From NCBI RefSeq assembly GCF_007858185.1, contig NZ_VFES01000028.1, positions 1 to 64,000 of the forward strand: DNA of 64,000 bases, in the 5' to 3' direction. A program made the position numbers and the translations under genes. Of the stretch, positions 31,607-39,799 are shown piece by piece. Position 1 is the first letter of the stretch, and every line of letters begins with the position of its first letter. The stretch comes from Pseudomonas grimontii. Its GTDB lineage: Bacteria; Pseudomonadota; Gammaproteobacteria; Pseudomonadales; Pseudomonadaceae. The notes under the pieces are model-generated. The model saw only the letters and a program-made list of their open reading frames with translations. It did not search any database and was not told the DNA's origin.

Positions 31607-33433
31607 TCAGGGCTGCCAGGTAGTCTTCTCCCCACTGAGCTTGCGGTCCAGGAAGGTCGCCGCGCTGATCAACGCCAGATGGCTCAACGCCTGGGGCGTA
31701 TTGCCCAGGTGGCGGGCCTGGCTGTCGAACTCTTCGGCGTACAGACCCAGCGGGTTGGCGTAGCGCAGCAGTTGTTCGAATTCCAGGTGGGCCTTCTCGA
31801 CTTGCCCGGCGCGGGCCAGGCATTCGACGTACCAGAACGAGCAGGCGGCAAACGCGCCTTCGGTGCCTGGCAGGCCGTCGATCGCGTTGTCGTCGTTGCG
31901 GTAGCGGTAGACCATGCCGTCGCGCACCAGGCTTTTCTGGATCGCCTCAAGCGTGCTCAGCCAGCGTGGGTCGGTGGCGGCGACAAAGCGTACCAGCGGC
32001 ATCAGCAGCATCGAACCGTCCAGCGCGGTGCTGCCGGTATGCTGCACAAAATGCCCGCGCTCTTCGTTCCAGAAGTTGCTCCAGATGTCGGCGTAGATCG
32101 CCTGGCGTGTCTGGTCCCAGCGTGCAAACGGCGCCGGCAACGAGCGCTTGGAGGCCAGGCGGATCGCACGGTCCAGGGCCACCCAGCACATCAGTCGCGA
32201 ATGCAGGAAGTGATGCTGCTCGCCGCGCATCTCCCAGATGCCCACGTCTTTCTGGTTCCAGATTTCGCAGACCTGGTCGGCGACTTCCACCGTGTGTTTC
32301 CAGCCCTCGTGGGAGATGGCTTCGCCGTACTTGTTGACCAGGTAGACCGCGTCCATCAACTCGCCATAAATATCCAGCTGGACTTGGTCGACCGCGCCAT
32401 TGCCGACGCGCACCGGCTTGGCACCGCCGTGGCCGCCGAGGTGCTCCAGCTCGGTTTCCGGCAGCTCCTGGCGGCCGTCGATGCCGTACAGGATATTGAT
32501 CTTGGTCGGCTGGCCACAGCAATCGCTGACCCGGCCCTTGAGCCAACGCATATAGGCGTTGGCCTCCTCGACAAAGCCCAGGCGCATAAAGGCGTAGACG
32601 GTAAACGAGGCGTCGCGGATCCAGGTGTAGCGGTAATCCCAGTTGCGTTCGCCCGCGGGCGTTTCCGGCAAGCCGAAGGTGGCGGCGGCGATGATTGCGC
32701 CGTGTTTGCGCGAGGTCAGCAGTTTGAGGGCCAGGGCCGAGCGGTTGACCATTTCGCGCCAGCGCCCGCGGTAGTTCGACTGCGCGATCCAGCCGCGCCA
32801 GAACGTCAAGGTGTGGGCCAGCGCCAGGTCGGTGCAGCCACTGTCGACACGTTCATCGTCCTGGCCGCCGAGTACGAACTCGGCACCTTCTTCCTGATCC
32901 AGGGTGAAGCGGGCCACGGCGGCGTTATCTTCGATCTGCAACGGCTGGCTGCCGGACAGGCGCAGGCCCGGCTGGCCGTCGGCGTTGAAGCACACCGTGC
33001 CGTCATCGATGCTCGCGTGGGTGGGCGCGCGTGCATAGTCATGGCGTACGGCGCAGCGCAGGTGAAGGGTGGCCTTGCCGCTGACCACGCGTACGCGGCG
33101 AATCAGCAAGGGCAGGTCATCGATTTCTTCGCTGATGGCCAGCAGGTCAGTGATTTCCACCACGGCTTCATCGCTGAGCCAGCGGGTTTGCAGCACATTG
33201 GTGTCGGGCAGGTAGATCTGTTCGCGGCGGGCGTTGGGCAAGTTCGGGGTGAGCTGGAAAATACCGGCATCGGGGGTGTCCAGCAGCGAGCAGAAGATCG
33301 ACGGGCTGTCGAATTCCGGCCAGCAGAAGAAATCGATGCTGCCTTTATCGTTCACCAGCGCCGCGCTGCGCATGTCGCCGATGATGCCGTGGGCATCGAT
33401 GGCGCTTTGGGGTTCGTTTTTCAAATCAACCAT
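31607..33433 (-). CDS. Glycoside hydrolase family 15 protein (glucoamylase/trehalase-like)
   Basis: A 608-residue GH15 protein with an N-terminal beta-sandwich (AIDAHGIIGDMRSAALVNDKGSIDFFCWPEFDSPSIF-type start; here residues 10-45) and a C-terminal (alpha/alpha)6 barrel. The barrel contains YRYTWIRDASFTVYAFMRLG near residue 275 and the conserved glutamates in ELPETELEHLGG and EGAFAACSFWYVECLAR. Bacterial relatives include glucoamylases and trehalases. The ATG at 33433 overlaps the upstream SDR gene by 8 bases, so the two are one operon. A sugar-mobilising role with the dehydrogenase is plausible. Confidence 0.92.
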   Translation of the reverse strand: MVDLKNEPQSAIDAHGIIGDMRSAALVNDKGSIDFFCWPEFDSPSIFCSLLDTPDAGIFQLTPNLPNARREQIYLPDTNVLQTRWLSDEAVVEITDLLAISEEIDDLPLLIRRVRVVSGKATLHLRCAVRHDYARAPTHASIDDGTVCFNADGQPGLRLSGSQPLQIEDNAAVARFTLDQEEGAEFVLGGQDDERVDSGCTDLALAHTLTFWRGWIAQSNYRGRWREMVNRSALALKLLTSRKHGAIIAAATFGLPETPAGERNWDYRYTWIRDASFTVYAFMRLGFVEEANAYMRWLKGRVSDCCGQPTKINILYGIDGRQELPETELEHLGGHGGAKPVRVGNGAVDQVQLDIYGELMDAVYLVNKYGEAISHEGWKHTVEVADQVCEIWNQKDVGIWEMRGEQHHFLHSRLMCWVALDRAIRLASKRSLPAPFARWDQTRQAIYADIWSNFWNEERGHFVQHTGSTALDGSMLLMPLVRFVAATDPRWLSTLEAIQKSLVRDGMVYRYRNDDNAIDGLPGTEGAFAACSFWYVECLARAGQVEKAHLEFEQLLRYANPLGLYAEEFDSQARHLGNTPQALSHLALISAATFLDRKLSGEKTTWQP

Positions 33434-34226
33434 TGTCACGAAACTCCGGGTAAAGGCTCATGCCGCCATCAATGAACAGGGTGCTGCCGACTACGTAATC
33501 CGAGGCATCACTAGCCAGCCACACCACGGCGTTGGCCACGTCTTCCACGTCGCCGACCCGGCCATAAGGGATCAACTTGAGCAGCGCCTGTTCCGCCGCG
33601 CCTTCGGTGGCGGCACGGTTGATTGCCGTACGAATCGCCCCCGGCGCAATGCCGTTGATGCGAATGCGCTGTTCACTGACTTCCTGGGCGAGGGTGCGCA
33701 TCAGCATGTCCACGCCGCCCTTGGACGCCGCGTAATTCACATGCCCGGCCCATGGGATCAACTGGTGCACCGAGCTCATGTGGATGATTTTGCCGGCCGC
33801 ACGGGATACGCCTTCACGAATGCCCTGGCGCTTGAAGAGGCGCACGGCCGCACGGGCACAGAGGAACTGGCCCGTGAGGTTGACGCCGATCACGGCGTTC
33901 CAGTCGTCGAGGGTCATGTCGACCACGGCGGCGTCCTTCTGCATACCGGAGTTGGCCACCAGGATGTCCAAGTGGCCGAAGGCATCCAGGGTCTGGGCGA
34001 ACAAGCGTTCTACATCGGCTTCTTTAGACACGTCGGCGCCGATGGCAATCGCTCGGCCACCCTCGGCGTTGATCTGCTCCGCCAAGGCCTCGGCGGGCGC
34101 GGCCTGGCTGTTGTAATTGAGCACCACCGCAGCGCCGGCTTGCGCCAGAGCCTTGGCCGCACCGGCGCCTATACCGGAACTGGCGCCCGTCACCAGCGCC
34201 ACCTGTTGCTCCAATGAGATACGCAT
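33426..34226 (-). CDS. SDR family glucose 1-dehydrogenase-like oxidoreductase
   Basis: A 266-residue short-chain dehydrogenase. The cofactor motif TGASSGIGAGAA is at residues 14-25, followed by ILVANSGMQ (NNAG variant NSG). The catalytic Ser (MSSVHQLIPWAG) and Tyr-xxx-Lys (YAASKGG) follow, and IDGGMSL is near the C-terminus. The pattern fits glucose 1-dehydrogenases. It is translationally coupled to the GH15 gene, so free glucose released by that enzyme is a possible substrate. Confidence 0.9.
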   Translation of the reverse strand: MRISLEQQVALVTGASSGIGAGAAKALAQAGAAVVLNYNSQAAPAEALAEQINAEGGRAIAIGADVSKEADVERLFAQTLDAFGHLDILVANSGMQKDAAVVDMTLDDWNAVIGVNLTGQFLCARAAVRLFKRQGIREGVSRAAGKIIHMSSVHQLIPWAGHVNYAASKGGVDMLMRTLAQEVSEQRIRINGIAPGAIRTAINRAATEGAAEQALLKLIPYGRVGDVEDVANAVVWLASDASDYVVGSTLFIDGGMSLYPEFRDNG

Positions 34227-34530
34227 TGCCCACCCGGCCTTAAATTCGTGAGTTCAAGTAGCTGACTGACGGCGCGCAACGGAAGTTCAGCCAGGTGAAA
34301 TTAGCGACTACAACCATGGTGGAAAATGGAATAACAGAAGAATAAAAAATAACCATAAGATACTAAAAAACCGCTAAAAATCGTTTGACAGGTTTTTTTG
34401 CCCCGTGTCTTATAAGCACATCTCAACCCGTTCCGCTGGTAGTTCGTAAGTCATGCGGAGTCACCTATAAGAGATGCCTATGTGTTTATCGGCAGCTATA
34501 GGGGAACTACCAGAGCAGGGAGCTACGACG
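34227..34530 (+). promoter_or_regulatory. AT-rich promoter region of the sulfotransferase/transaldolase cluster
   Basis: The gap between the SDR gene and the cluster is markedly AT-rich. TTGACA at 34385-34390 followed by TCTTAT at 34408-34413 (17-base spacer, 4 of 6 match to TATAAT) is a reasonable sigma-70 promoter candidate. No other gene was seen here. Confidence 0.5.
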
Positions 34531-36417
34531 TTGCCTAAGTTAGTTATTTTCGATTGCGACGGTGTACTCGTCCAAAGCGAAGAGATCACCCTGTCTGTAT
34601 TGATCGGCATGCTTAATGCTCACGTGCAGGACGGCAAGACACTTGATAGTGCGCATTTCATTGAGCACTTTCGCGGAAGAAAGATTGCCGATTGTCTGCG
34701 CGAGGCAGAGCAGTTATTGGGTACTTGTTTGCCCCGTGAGTTTGAACAGGACTTCCGAATTCGAGCGCTGCAAGCATTGACGCTTAATGTGAAAGCGACG
34801 GATGGAATACTTGACGTATTGGAAGTGCTGGAAATTCCCTATTGCGTAGCCTCGAGTGCGCCACGCAATAAGATCGAGCAGTGTCTGCGCCTGGTGGGGT
34901 TGTTGCCCTATTTCGAGGGGCGAATATTCAGTTGTTATGAGTTGGGGCGTTGGAAGCCCGATCCTCTGGTGTTTTTAACGGCGTGTGAAACTTACAACGT
35001 TGAGCCCTGTGATGCGCTGGTGATTGAAGACAGTGTCACCGGGATTCAAGCCGCTGTTGCAGCCACTATAAAAGTTTTGGGTTTTGGTCCGGTGTCTCGA
35101 CATCGAATATTGGCCGAAGCCGGCGCGTTACCTTTTGCCGATATGCGTGAGTTACCGACCCTTATTGATAAAGTTACTCAAGGAGCAAGTGTTGTGGGCA
35201 CACTGGGTTATATAGAGCGACTTAAACGCAATGATGCCGGTTCGGAAGTGTGGTGGGATTCGTCGCCCGTGGTGTACGCGCCGTATAAAAAACATTTGTT
35301 GGATAAGTACCCGGCAGCCGCCGCCCATATCGAACAGTTGATGCCGCAGGATTTCTCCCTGCCCTGGGGCTTCAGCAGTGTGACCACCAACCCCCGGCTG
35401 GTGACGGCGGCGATCCTCGATAAGAAAGAGTACTGGTCGTCGCGTTTTAATCTGGCGAGCCTGTCTCCCGGGGAATTGCGCAAGCAACTCTACAACGAAG
35501 TGATTGCAGAAGGCGCCTCGACGCTCAAGCCGCTGTGGGTCCAATCGGCTCAGGCCGACGGCTGGATCTGCGCCCAGGTCGACCCGTCGGATGTGCGGTG
35601 CAGCGAGCGCATGACCGCGCGAGGCGTGGAACTGCATCGCCTGGCGGCAAATGTGATGGTGAAAGTGCCGGGCAGCCTGGAGGGTTTCGCGACGATTGAG
35701 CACCTGGTGGCCCAAGGCGTTTCGATCAACATCACGTTCTGCTTCACCGTTTCGCAGTTCCAGGCCGGTATCCAGGCAATAGAGCGGGGCATTGCCAGCG
35801 CGCGCCGCAACGGTGTCGACACTTGCCGTTGCAAGTACGTGATCACCTTTATGATCGGGCGTTTTTCCTGCCAACCCGAGTTCGCCTTGCAGGCCGCCGA
35901 GCGTGGCCTGGCGCTGGGCCCGGAGGACATGCGTTGGGCCGAGCTGATGATTTACCAGCAGATACAGGCCCTGGTCGCGGCCTCGAAGGTCCCGGTCAAA
36001 ACCCTGCTTTCCAGTATCAAAGTCGACGTTGACGAACGTGGCCACAAGCACTGCTGGCACCTGGAAAAAACCGGGCTGACCACCACGTGCTACACGCTGA
36101 CGCCGGATGTGGTGGAGTTTCTGATCGAGCGTGAAAGCCACGGTAAACCCGTGGCACCCGCCCGCGAGCCCCAGCAGGCGCCGGCTGAGACGTTCGCCAG
36201 GCTCATCCGCATTCCGTATTTCTGCGAAGCCTATTTCATCGACAGCATCGAGCCCTACGACTTTGGCAATCATGAGGCGTTTATCAACGCCTGCAACGAA
36301 GCCAACAGTGCGCATCGGCGCCTGACCGATTACTGCGTGCGCCTGTGTCCGGTGGCGAAGCCTTTCGCACGCTCGCTCAATGCCATCCTGGCCGCTGAAT
36401 ACGGGGTGCTGGCATGA
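34531..36417 (+). CDS. HAD-IA phosphatase / transaldolase fusion
   Basis: A 628-residue fusion. Residues 1-215 are a HAD-IA phosphatase with all motifs: IFDCDGVLVQSEE, ASSAPRN, GRWKPDP and VIEDSVTGIQAA. Residues 222-628 are a transaldolase with SSVTTNPRLV near residue 290, the Schiff-base Lys378 in VMVKVPGSLEGF, and SINITFCFTVSQFQAG. Expected chemistry is transfer of a dihydroxyacetone unit, then dephosphorylation. I prefer the TTG at 34531 (AGGGAG 8 bases upstream, natural HAD start MPKLVIFDCDG); an ATG at 34474 adds 19 residues. An internal AAGGAG plus in-frame GTG (35194) lies exactly at the domain junction. The HAD half is visibly AT-richer. First gene of the cluster. Confidence 0.9.
   Translation: MPKLVIFDCDGVLVQSEEITLSVLIGMLNAHVQDGKTLDSAHFIEHFRGRKIADCLREAEQLLGTCLPREFEQDFRIRALQALTLNVKATDGILDVLEVLEIPYCVASSAPRNKIEQCLRLVGLLPYFEGRIFSCYELGRWKPDPLVFLTACETYNVEPCDALVIEDSVTGIQAAVAATIKVLGFGPVSRHRILAEAGALPFADMRELPTLIDKVTQGASVVGTLGYIERLKRNDAGSEVWWDSSPVVYAPYKKHLLDKYPAAAAHIEQLMPQDFSLPWGFSSVTTNPRLVTAAILDKKEYWSSRFNLASLSPGELRKQLYNEVIAEGASTLKPLWVQSAQADGWICAQVDPSDVRCSERMTARGVELHRLAANVMVKVPGSLEGFATIEHLVAQGVSINITFCFTVSQFQAGIQAIERGIASARRNGVDTCRCKYVITFMIGRFSCQPEFALQAAERGLALGPEDMRWAELMIYQQIQALVAASKVPVKTLLSSIKVDVDERGHKHCWHLEKTGLTTTCYTLTPDVVEFLIERESHGKPVAPAREPQQAPAETFARLIRIPYFCEAYFIDSIEPYDFGNHEAFINACNEANSAHRRLTDYCVRLCPVAKPFARSLNAILAAEYGVLA
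35180..35196 (+). promoter_or_regulatory. Internal ribosome site and GTG start at the HAD-transaldolase junction
   Basis: AAGGAG at 35180-35185 stands 8 bases before an in-frame GTG at 35194. Initiation there would give a 407-residue free transaldolase starting MGTLGYIERLKRN. It may be functional or a relic of an ancestral gene boundary. Confidence 0.5.
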
Positions 36418-37142
36418 ACAAGATGGTCGGGTTATGGGCGCACCCGCGTTCCCGTTCCACGGTGTTGGAGCGTGTGTTTATCGAGCGGGGGGATTTTGAG
36501 GTGTTCCACGAGCCGTTTGCGCATATGGCGTTTTCCGCAGATTCAGTGATTCCTTCGGATGAGTGGGATCACAGTTTTCCCACTACGTATCAAGGCATAA
36601 AAGAGCAACTGATCAAGGCCCGGGAAAGTGCCAATGTCTTTCACAAAGACATGTGCTACCACTGCCTGGATAACTTGAAAGTTGACCGCGACTTCCTGGC
36701 GCAACAACACAATATTTTTATTATTCGCGAGCCCGCCAGCAGCATTGTTTCCCATCATCGGGTACATCCCGATATGCCCGTGCAGGCCATCGGGCATAAA
36801 GCCTTGTACGAGATTTTTTGTGTGGTGACCAAACTTATCGGAAAAGTGCCTTATGTGATTAATGCCGATGACCTTGCCGCTGAGCCGGAGCGTGTCATTC
36901 GTAAACTGTGTGACTACTTGCAGATTGAATTTTTGCCCCACGCCATGACATGGAAACGCGAATGCCCACCTCAGTGGAAAACCTGGAGGAGTTGGCATGT
37001 GGCGGCGCAGAACAGTGAATGCATTACTTCGCCGGATAAACCGCGTATCGACATGGAGGCTTTCGATCAGTCGCCGAAATTAAAAGCCTTTTACGAATAC
37101 CATCGACCTTTCTACGCGCGCATGAATGAATTTTGCCAATAA
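36414..37142 (+). CDS. PAPS-dependent sulfotransferase family protein
   Basis: A 242-residue sulfotransferase-fold protein. The 5'-phosphosulfate-binding loop is WAHPRSRSTVLERVF near the N-terminus, and the 3'-phosphate-binding segment is IIREPASSIVSHHR around residues 105-118. Length fits small bacterial sulfotransferases. The ATG overlaps the upstream stop (ATGA), so it is translationally coupled to the HAD-transaldolase gene. An APS kinase later in the same run of genes would make the donor PAPS. The acceptor is probably the metabolite built by this cluster. Base composition is AT-rich, suggesting acquisition. Confidence 0.85.
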   Translation: MNKMVGLWAHPRSRSTVLERVFIERGDFEVFHEPFAHMAFSADSVIPSDEWDHSFPTTYQGIKEQLIKARESANVFHKDMCYHCLDNLKVDRDFLAQQHNIFIIREPASSIVSHHRVHPDMPVQAIGHKALYEIFCVVTKLIGKVPYVINADDLAAEPERVIRKLCDYLQIEFLPHAMTWKRECPPQWKTWRSWHVAAQNSECITSPDKPRIDMEAFDQSPKLKAFYEYHRPFYARMNEFCQ

Positions 37143-37152
37143 GGATTGTTGT

Positions 37153-37878
37153 ATGAAAAAGTTGATTGTCACCGGCGCGGCCAATGGAATTGGTCGGGCT
37201 ACCGTGGAAAAGGCTATCCAGGCAGGTTATTTCGTTATCGGTGCCGACAAGGATGCTGAAGGCATACGTGCGTTGCAGCGTGCTTACACGGCGGATGTAT
37301 TGGAAGCGCATGTCGCGGACTTTTCGGATAATGCGGTGATCAAGGGTTTTATACCTGCACTGTACGAGCGCCACGTAACGATTCATGCGTTAGTGAATAA
37401 CGCCGGCATTTACCACGGCAAAAGCGTCTACGCCTATTCCGATGCAGAAGTGGACGAAATCCTGACGGTGAACCTCAAGGCACTGGTTTATCTCTCCAAA
37501 GACTTCGCCGAACGGGAAATGCAACACGAGGCGCCGCGCAGCATCGTCAATATCGCTTCTGTGGCCGGCGAAGTGGGCAGCTGCGATGCCTTGTACGGCG
37601 CCACCAAGGCGGCGGTGATCGGCCTGACCAAAGCCAATGCCTGGAATTTCGCGCCGTTCGTGCGGGTTAACGCGGTGTCGCCGGCGCTGATCCATGACAC
37701 CGCCATCTACGACACCATCCCTGAATACCGCCGCGCCGAGTACGCGCGCCAGGAAATCCTCAAGGATCCGATCCTGCCCGGCGGCGTTGCCGAGGTCATT
37801 TTGCTGGTGATCAGCGATGCCATGCGTCATATCACCGGCAAGGTCATTCCGGTGGACAACGGAGCCTACCCACGATGA
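37153..37878 (+). CDS. SDR family oxidoreductase
   Basis: A 241-residue classical short-chain dehydrogenase with TGAANGIGRATVEKA (residues 7-21), ALVNNAGIYHG (NNAG motif), the catalytic serine in NIASVAGEVGS, YGATKAAVIGL (Tyr-xxx-Lys) and a C-terminal VDNGAYPR. Unusually short spacing in the N-terminal half and an acidic residue after the second strand (GADKD) favour NAD(H). The ATG at 37153 with AAGGA upstream was chosen. It lies 10 bases after the sulfotransferase stop and overlaps the next gene by four bases. Probably oxidises or reduces a hydroxyl of the sugar-derived intermediate. Confidence 0.88.
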   Translation: MKKLIVTGAANGIGRATVEKAIQAGYFVIGADKDAEGIRALQRAYTADVLEAHVADFSDNAVIKGFIPALYERHVTIHALVNNAGIYHGKSVYAYSDAEVDEILTVNLKALVYLSKDFAEREMQHEAPRSIVNIASVAGEVGSCDALYGATKAAVIGLTKANAWNFAPFVRVNAVSPALIHDTAIYDTIPEYRRAEYARQEILKDPILPGGVAEVILLVISDAMRHITGKVIPVDNGAYPR

Positions 37879-39011
37879 GCCCGTCAGCCCGCAAAAAGAA
37901 ACTGCTGCTGGTGGGCGCAGGCAACCTGTGCCTGCAGATCCTGAAGATTCTCGGGCCGAAAAATGCCTTTGAATTCGTGGTGCTGGGACGCAATGAAGAC
38001 GCGACCTTGCGGCTGTGCAACCTGGTGGCACTGTCGTGTGCACAGTTGGGGCACGACATCGCGATCAAGCCGGTGATCGCTGACCTCACCGATATCGGCC
38101 GGGTGACCCAGGTGCTGCGTGCAGAGGCGCCGGACCTGGTGGTGAACTGCGCGTCGTTGCAGTCGTGGCGGGTGATCACCGGATTGCCCAAGCTCTCGTT
38201 CGAGCAGCTCGACCAGGCGCAGTTCGGCCCCTGGCTCCCCATGCACCTGACGCTGATGCATCACTTGATGCAGGCGGTAAAAGCTTCCGGCATCGTGACC
38301 CGGACGGTCAATGCGGCCTTTCCCGATGCGGTCAACCCGATCCTGGCCAGGGTCGGTCTGGCGCCGGATATTGGCGTTGGCAATGTGGCCAACCTGATCC
38401 CGGCGGTGCGTTTTTCCATTGCGCGGTTGCTGGAGTGTGCGCCTGCCGATGTGCAGGTGCGCCTGTATGCCCAGCACTATTTCAGCCACTACGTGCCGCG
38501 CGGCGGCTTGCCCCCGCGTGCCAGTTACCGCTTGTTGTATGAGATTCGTGACCGTCCGGCCGTGACCCGCCTGCCGGCCGAAGCGATTTTTTCCACGGTT
38601 AAATCCGAGTTCCGCCGCCTGGGCGGTGTCGATGGGCAGTTCCTCACGGCGTGCTCGGCCGTCACCGTGATCGAAGGGCTGTTTTCGCCCACGCCGGTGC
38701 GGGTGCACGCGCCCGGCCCGCTGGGGTTGCCGGGCGGGTATCCGGTGTGGTTGCAGGAGGGGCGGATCAACGTGCAGTTCAGCGCAGACTGCCCCCAGGA
38801 CGAAGCGGTGCGCATCAATACCATCTGCCAGAGCCAGGATGGCATCGATGAAATTCATTGCGATGGCTCGGTCACCTACAACCCGCAATGCATGGCCGTG
38901 ATGCAGGCGATGCTGGGGTACTCGAAGAAAACCATGTCGATCGAACAGTCCGCCGAGTTCGCGCACGAGCTGTCGAGCAAATACCTGTCTTTCAAACATT
39001 CAACCTGGTAG
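37875..39011 (+). CDS. NAD(P)-binding Rossmann-fold protein (saccharopine dehydrogenase-like)
   Basis: A 378-residue protein with an N-terminal Rossmann fold: KLLLVGAGNLCLQILKIL is the dinucleotide loop, FVVLGRNED the end of strand two and APDLVVNCASLQ strand four. The layout (Rossmann start, then a long mixed domain) resembles saccharopine or homoserine dehydrogenase-like proteins, but I cannot assign a substrate. It overlaps the SDR gene by four bases (ATGA) and is followed by the methyltransferase gene 7 bases later. In context it may oxidise the product or perform a reductive amination supplying the nitrogen that the methyltransferase uses; this is inference. Confidence 0.7.
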   Translation: MSPSARKKKLLLVGAGNLCLQILKILGPKNAFEFVVLGRNEDATLRLCNLVALSCAQLGHDIAIKPVIADLTDIGRVTQVLRAEAPDLVVNCASLQSWRVITGLPKLSFEQLDQAQFGPWLPMHLTLMHHLMQAVKASGIVTRTVNAAFPDAVNPILARVGLAPDIGVGNVANLIPAVRFSIARLLECAPADVQVRLYAQHYFSHYVPRGGLPPRASYRLLYEIRDRPAVTRLPAEAIFSTVKSEFRRLGGVDGQFLTACSAVTVIEGLFSPTPVRVHAPGPLGLPGGYPVWLQEGRINVQFSADCPQDEAVRINTICQSQDGIDEIHCDGSVTYNPQCMAVMQAMLGYSKKTMSIEQSAEFAHELSSKYLSFKHSTW

Positions 39012-39018
39012 GTGTGTG

Positions 39019-39789
39019 ATGAATCAGATGTCGGGGCACAAGCACAGCGAAGTCGCCAGTTACGCCACGCAATACTCAAAAAAATTCGTTGAACGCTGGG
39101 ACGACTTAATCGATTGGGACAAAAGAAAGGCGGGGGAGAACGGGTTCTTTGAAAACCTGCTGAAGCAGCACGGCGTGAAGTCGGTGATCGACGTCTCCAC
39201 GGGCAGTGGTTTTCATGCGGTCCAGCTTAAACAGGCGGGGTTCGATGTCGTCGCCACGGACGGCAGCAGCACGATGTTGACCAAGGCCCGGGAGAATTTT
39301 CGGCAACGCGGGTTGACGATCGAATCGCACTACAGGGACTGGCAGTCCCTCGATCCCGCCGAACTGGGGCGCTTCGATGCGGTGGTGTGCCTGGGCAGTT
39401 CGCTGTGCCATGTGTTTGCAGCCCATGAACGGTTGGAGGTGCTGGAGAAATTCAGGGCATTGCTCAATCCGGGCGGTTTGCTGATTGTGGATCAACGTAA
39501 CTTCTTTGCCATTCGCGCAGGCAAGTTCAAATCCAGCGGTAATTACTATTACTGCGGTACGCACGCATCCGTCGGCTTGGGGCAGGTCGATGAACACGTG
39601 TGTGAGTTCATCTACTCGTTTGATAACGCCGAGCAGTACCGGTTGCAGGTCTATCCGCTGTTGCCGGGCGAGTTGAAGGGGGAGGTGCTCAAATCCGGAT
39701 TTTCCACCCATGAGAGTTACGGTGATTTCCAGCGTGACTACGACATGATGAATTGTGATTTTGTCATCCACACGGCGCGTGCCGTTTAA
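39019..39789 (+). CDS. SAM-dependent N-methyltransferase, glycine/sarcosine N-methyltransferase-like
   Basis: A 256-residue class I methyltransferase. Motif I is VIDVSTGSGFHAVQL, with the acidic end of strand two in VVATDGSS and VVCLGSSLCHVF and LLIVDQRNFF downstream. These segments, plus NYYYCGTH, VYPLLPGEL and YGDFQRDY, follow the pattern I recall for glycine/sarcosine N-methyltransferases, so an amino acid or amine substrate is likely. The ATG at 39019 was chosen over a GTG just before it. The gene sits in the cluster between oxidoreductase and exporter. Confidence 0.85.
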   Translation: MNQMSGHKHSEVASYATQYSKKFVERWDDLIDWDKRKAGENGFFENLLKQHGVKSVIDVSTGSGFHAVQLKQAGFDVVATDGSSTMLTKARENFRQRGLTIESHYRDWQSLDPAELGRFDAVVCLGSSLCHVFAAHERLEVLEKFRALLNPGGLLIVDQRNFFAIRAGKFKSSGNYYYCGTHASVGLGQVDEHVCEFIYSFDNAEQYRLQVYPLLPGELKGEVLKSGFSTHESYGDFQRDYDMMNCDFVIHTARAV

Positions 39790-39799
39790 GGAGTGCCTG

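Noticed and set aside
31583..33475. 630-codon plus-strand open frame opposite the GH15 gene
   Set aside because: It is the antisense shadow of a high-GC gene; the minus-strand frame has clear GH15 motifs and the plus-strand translation has none.
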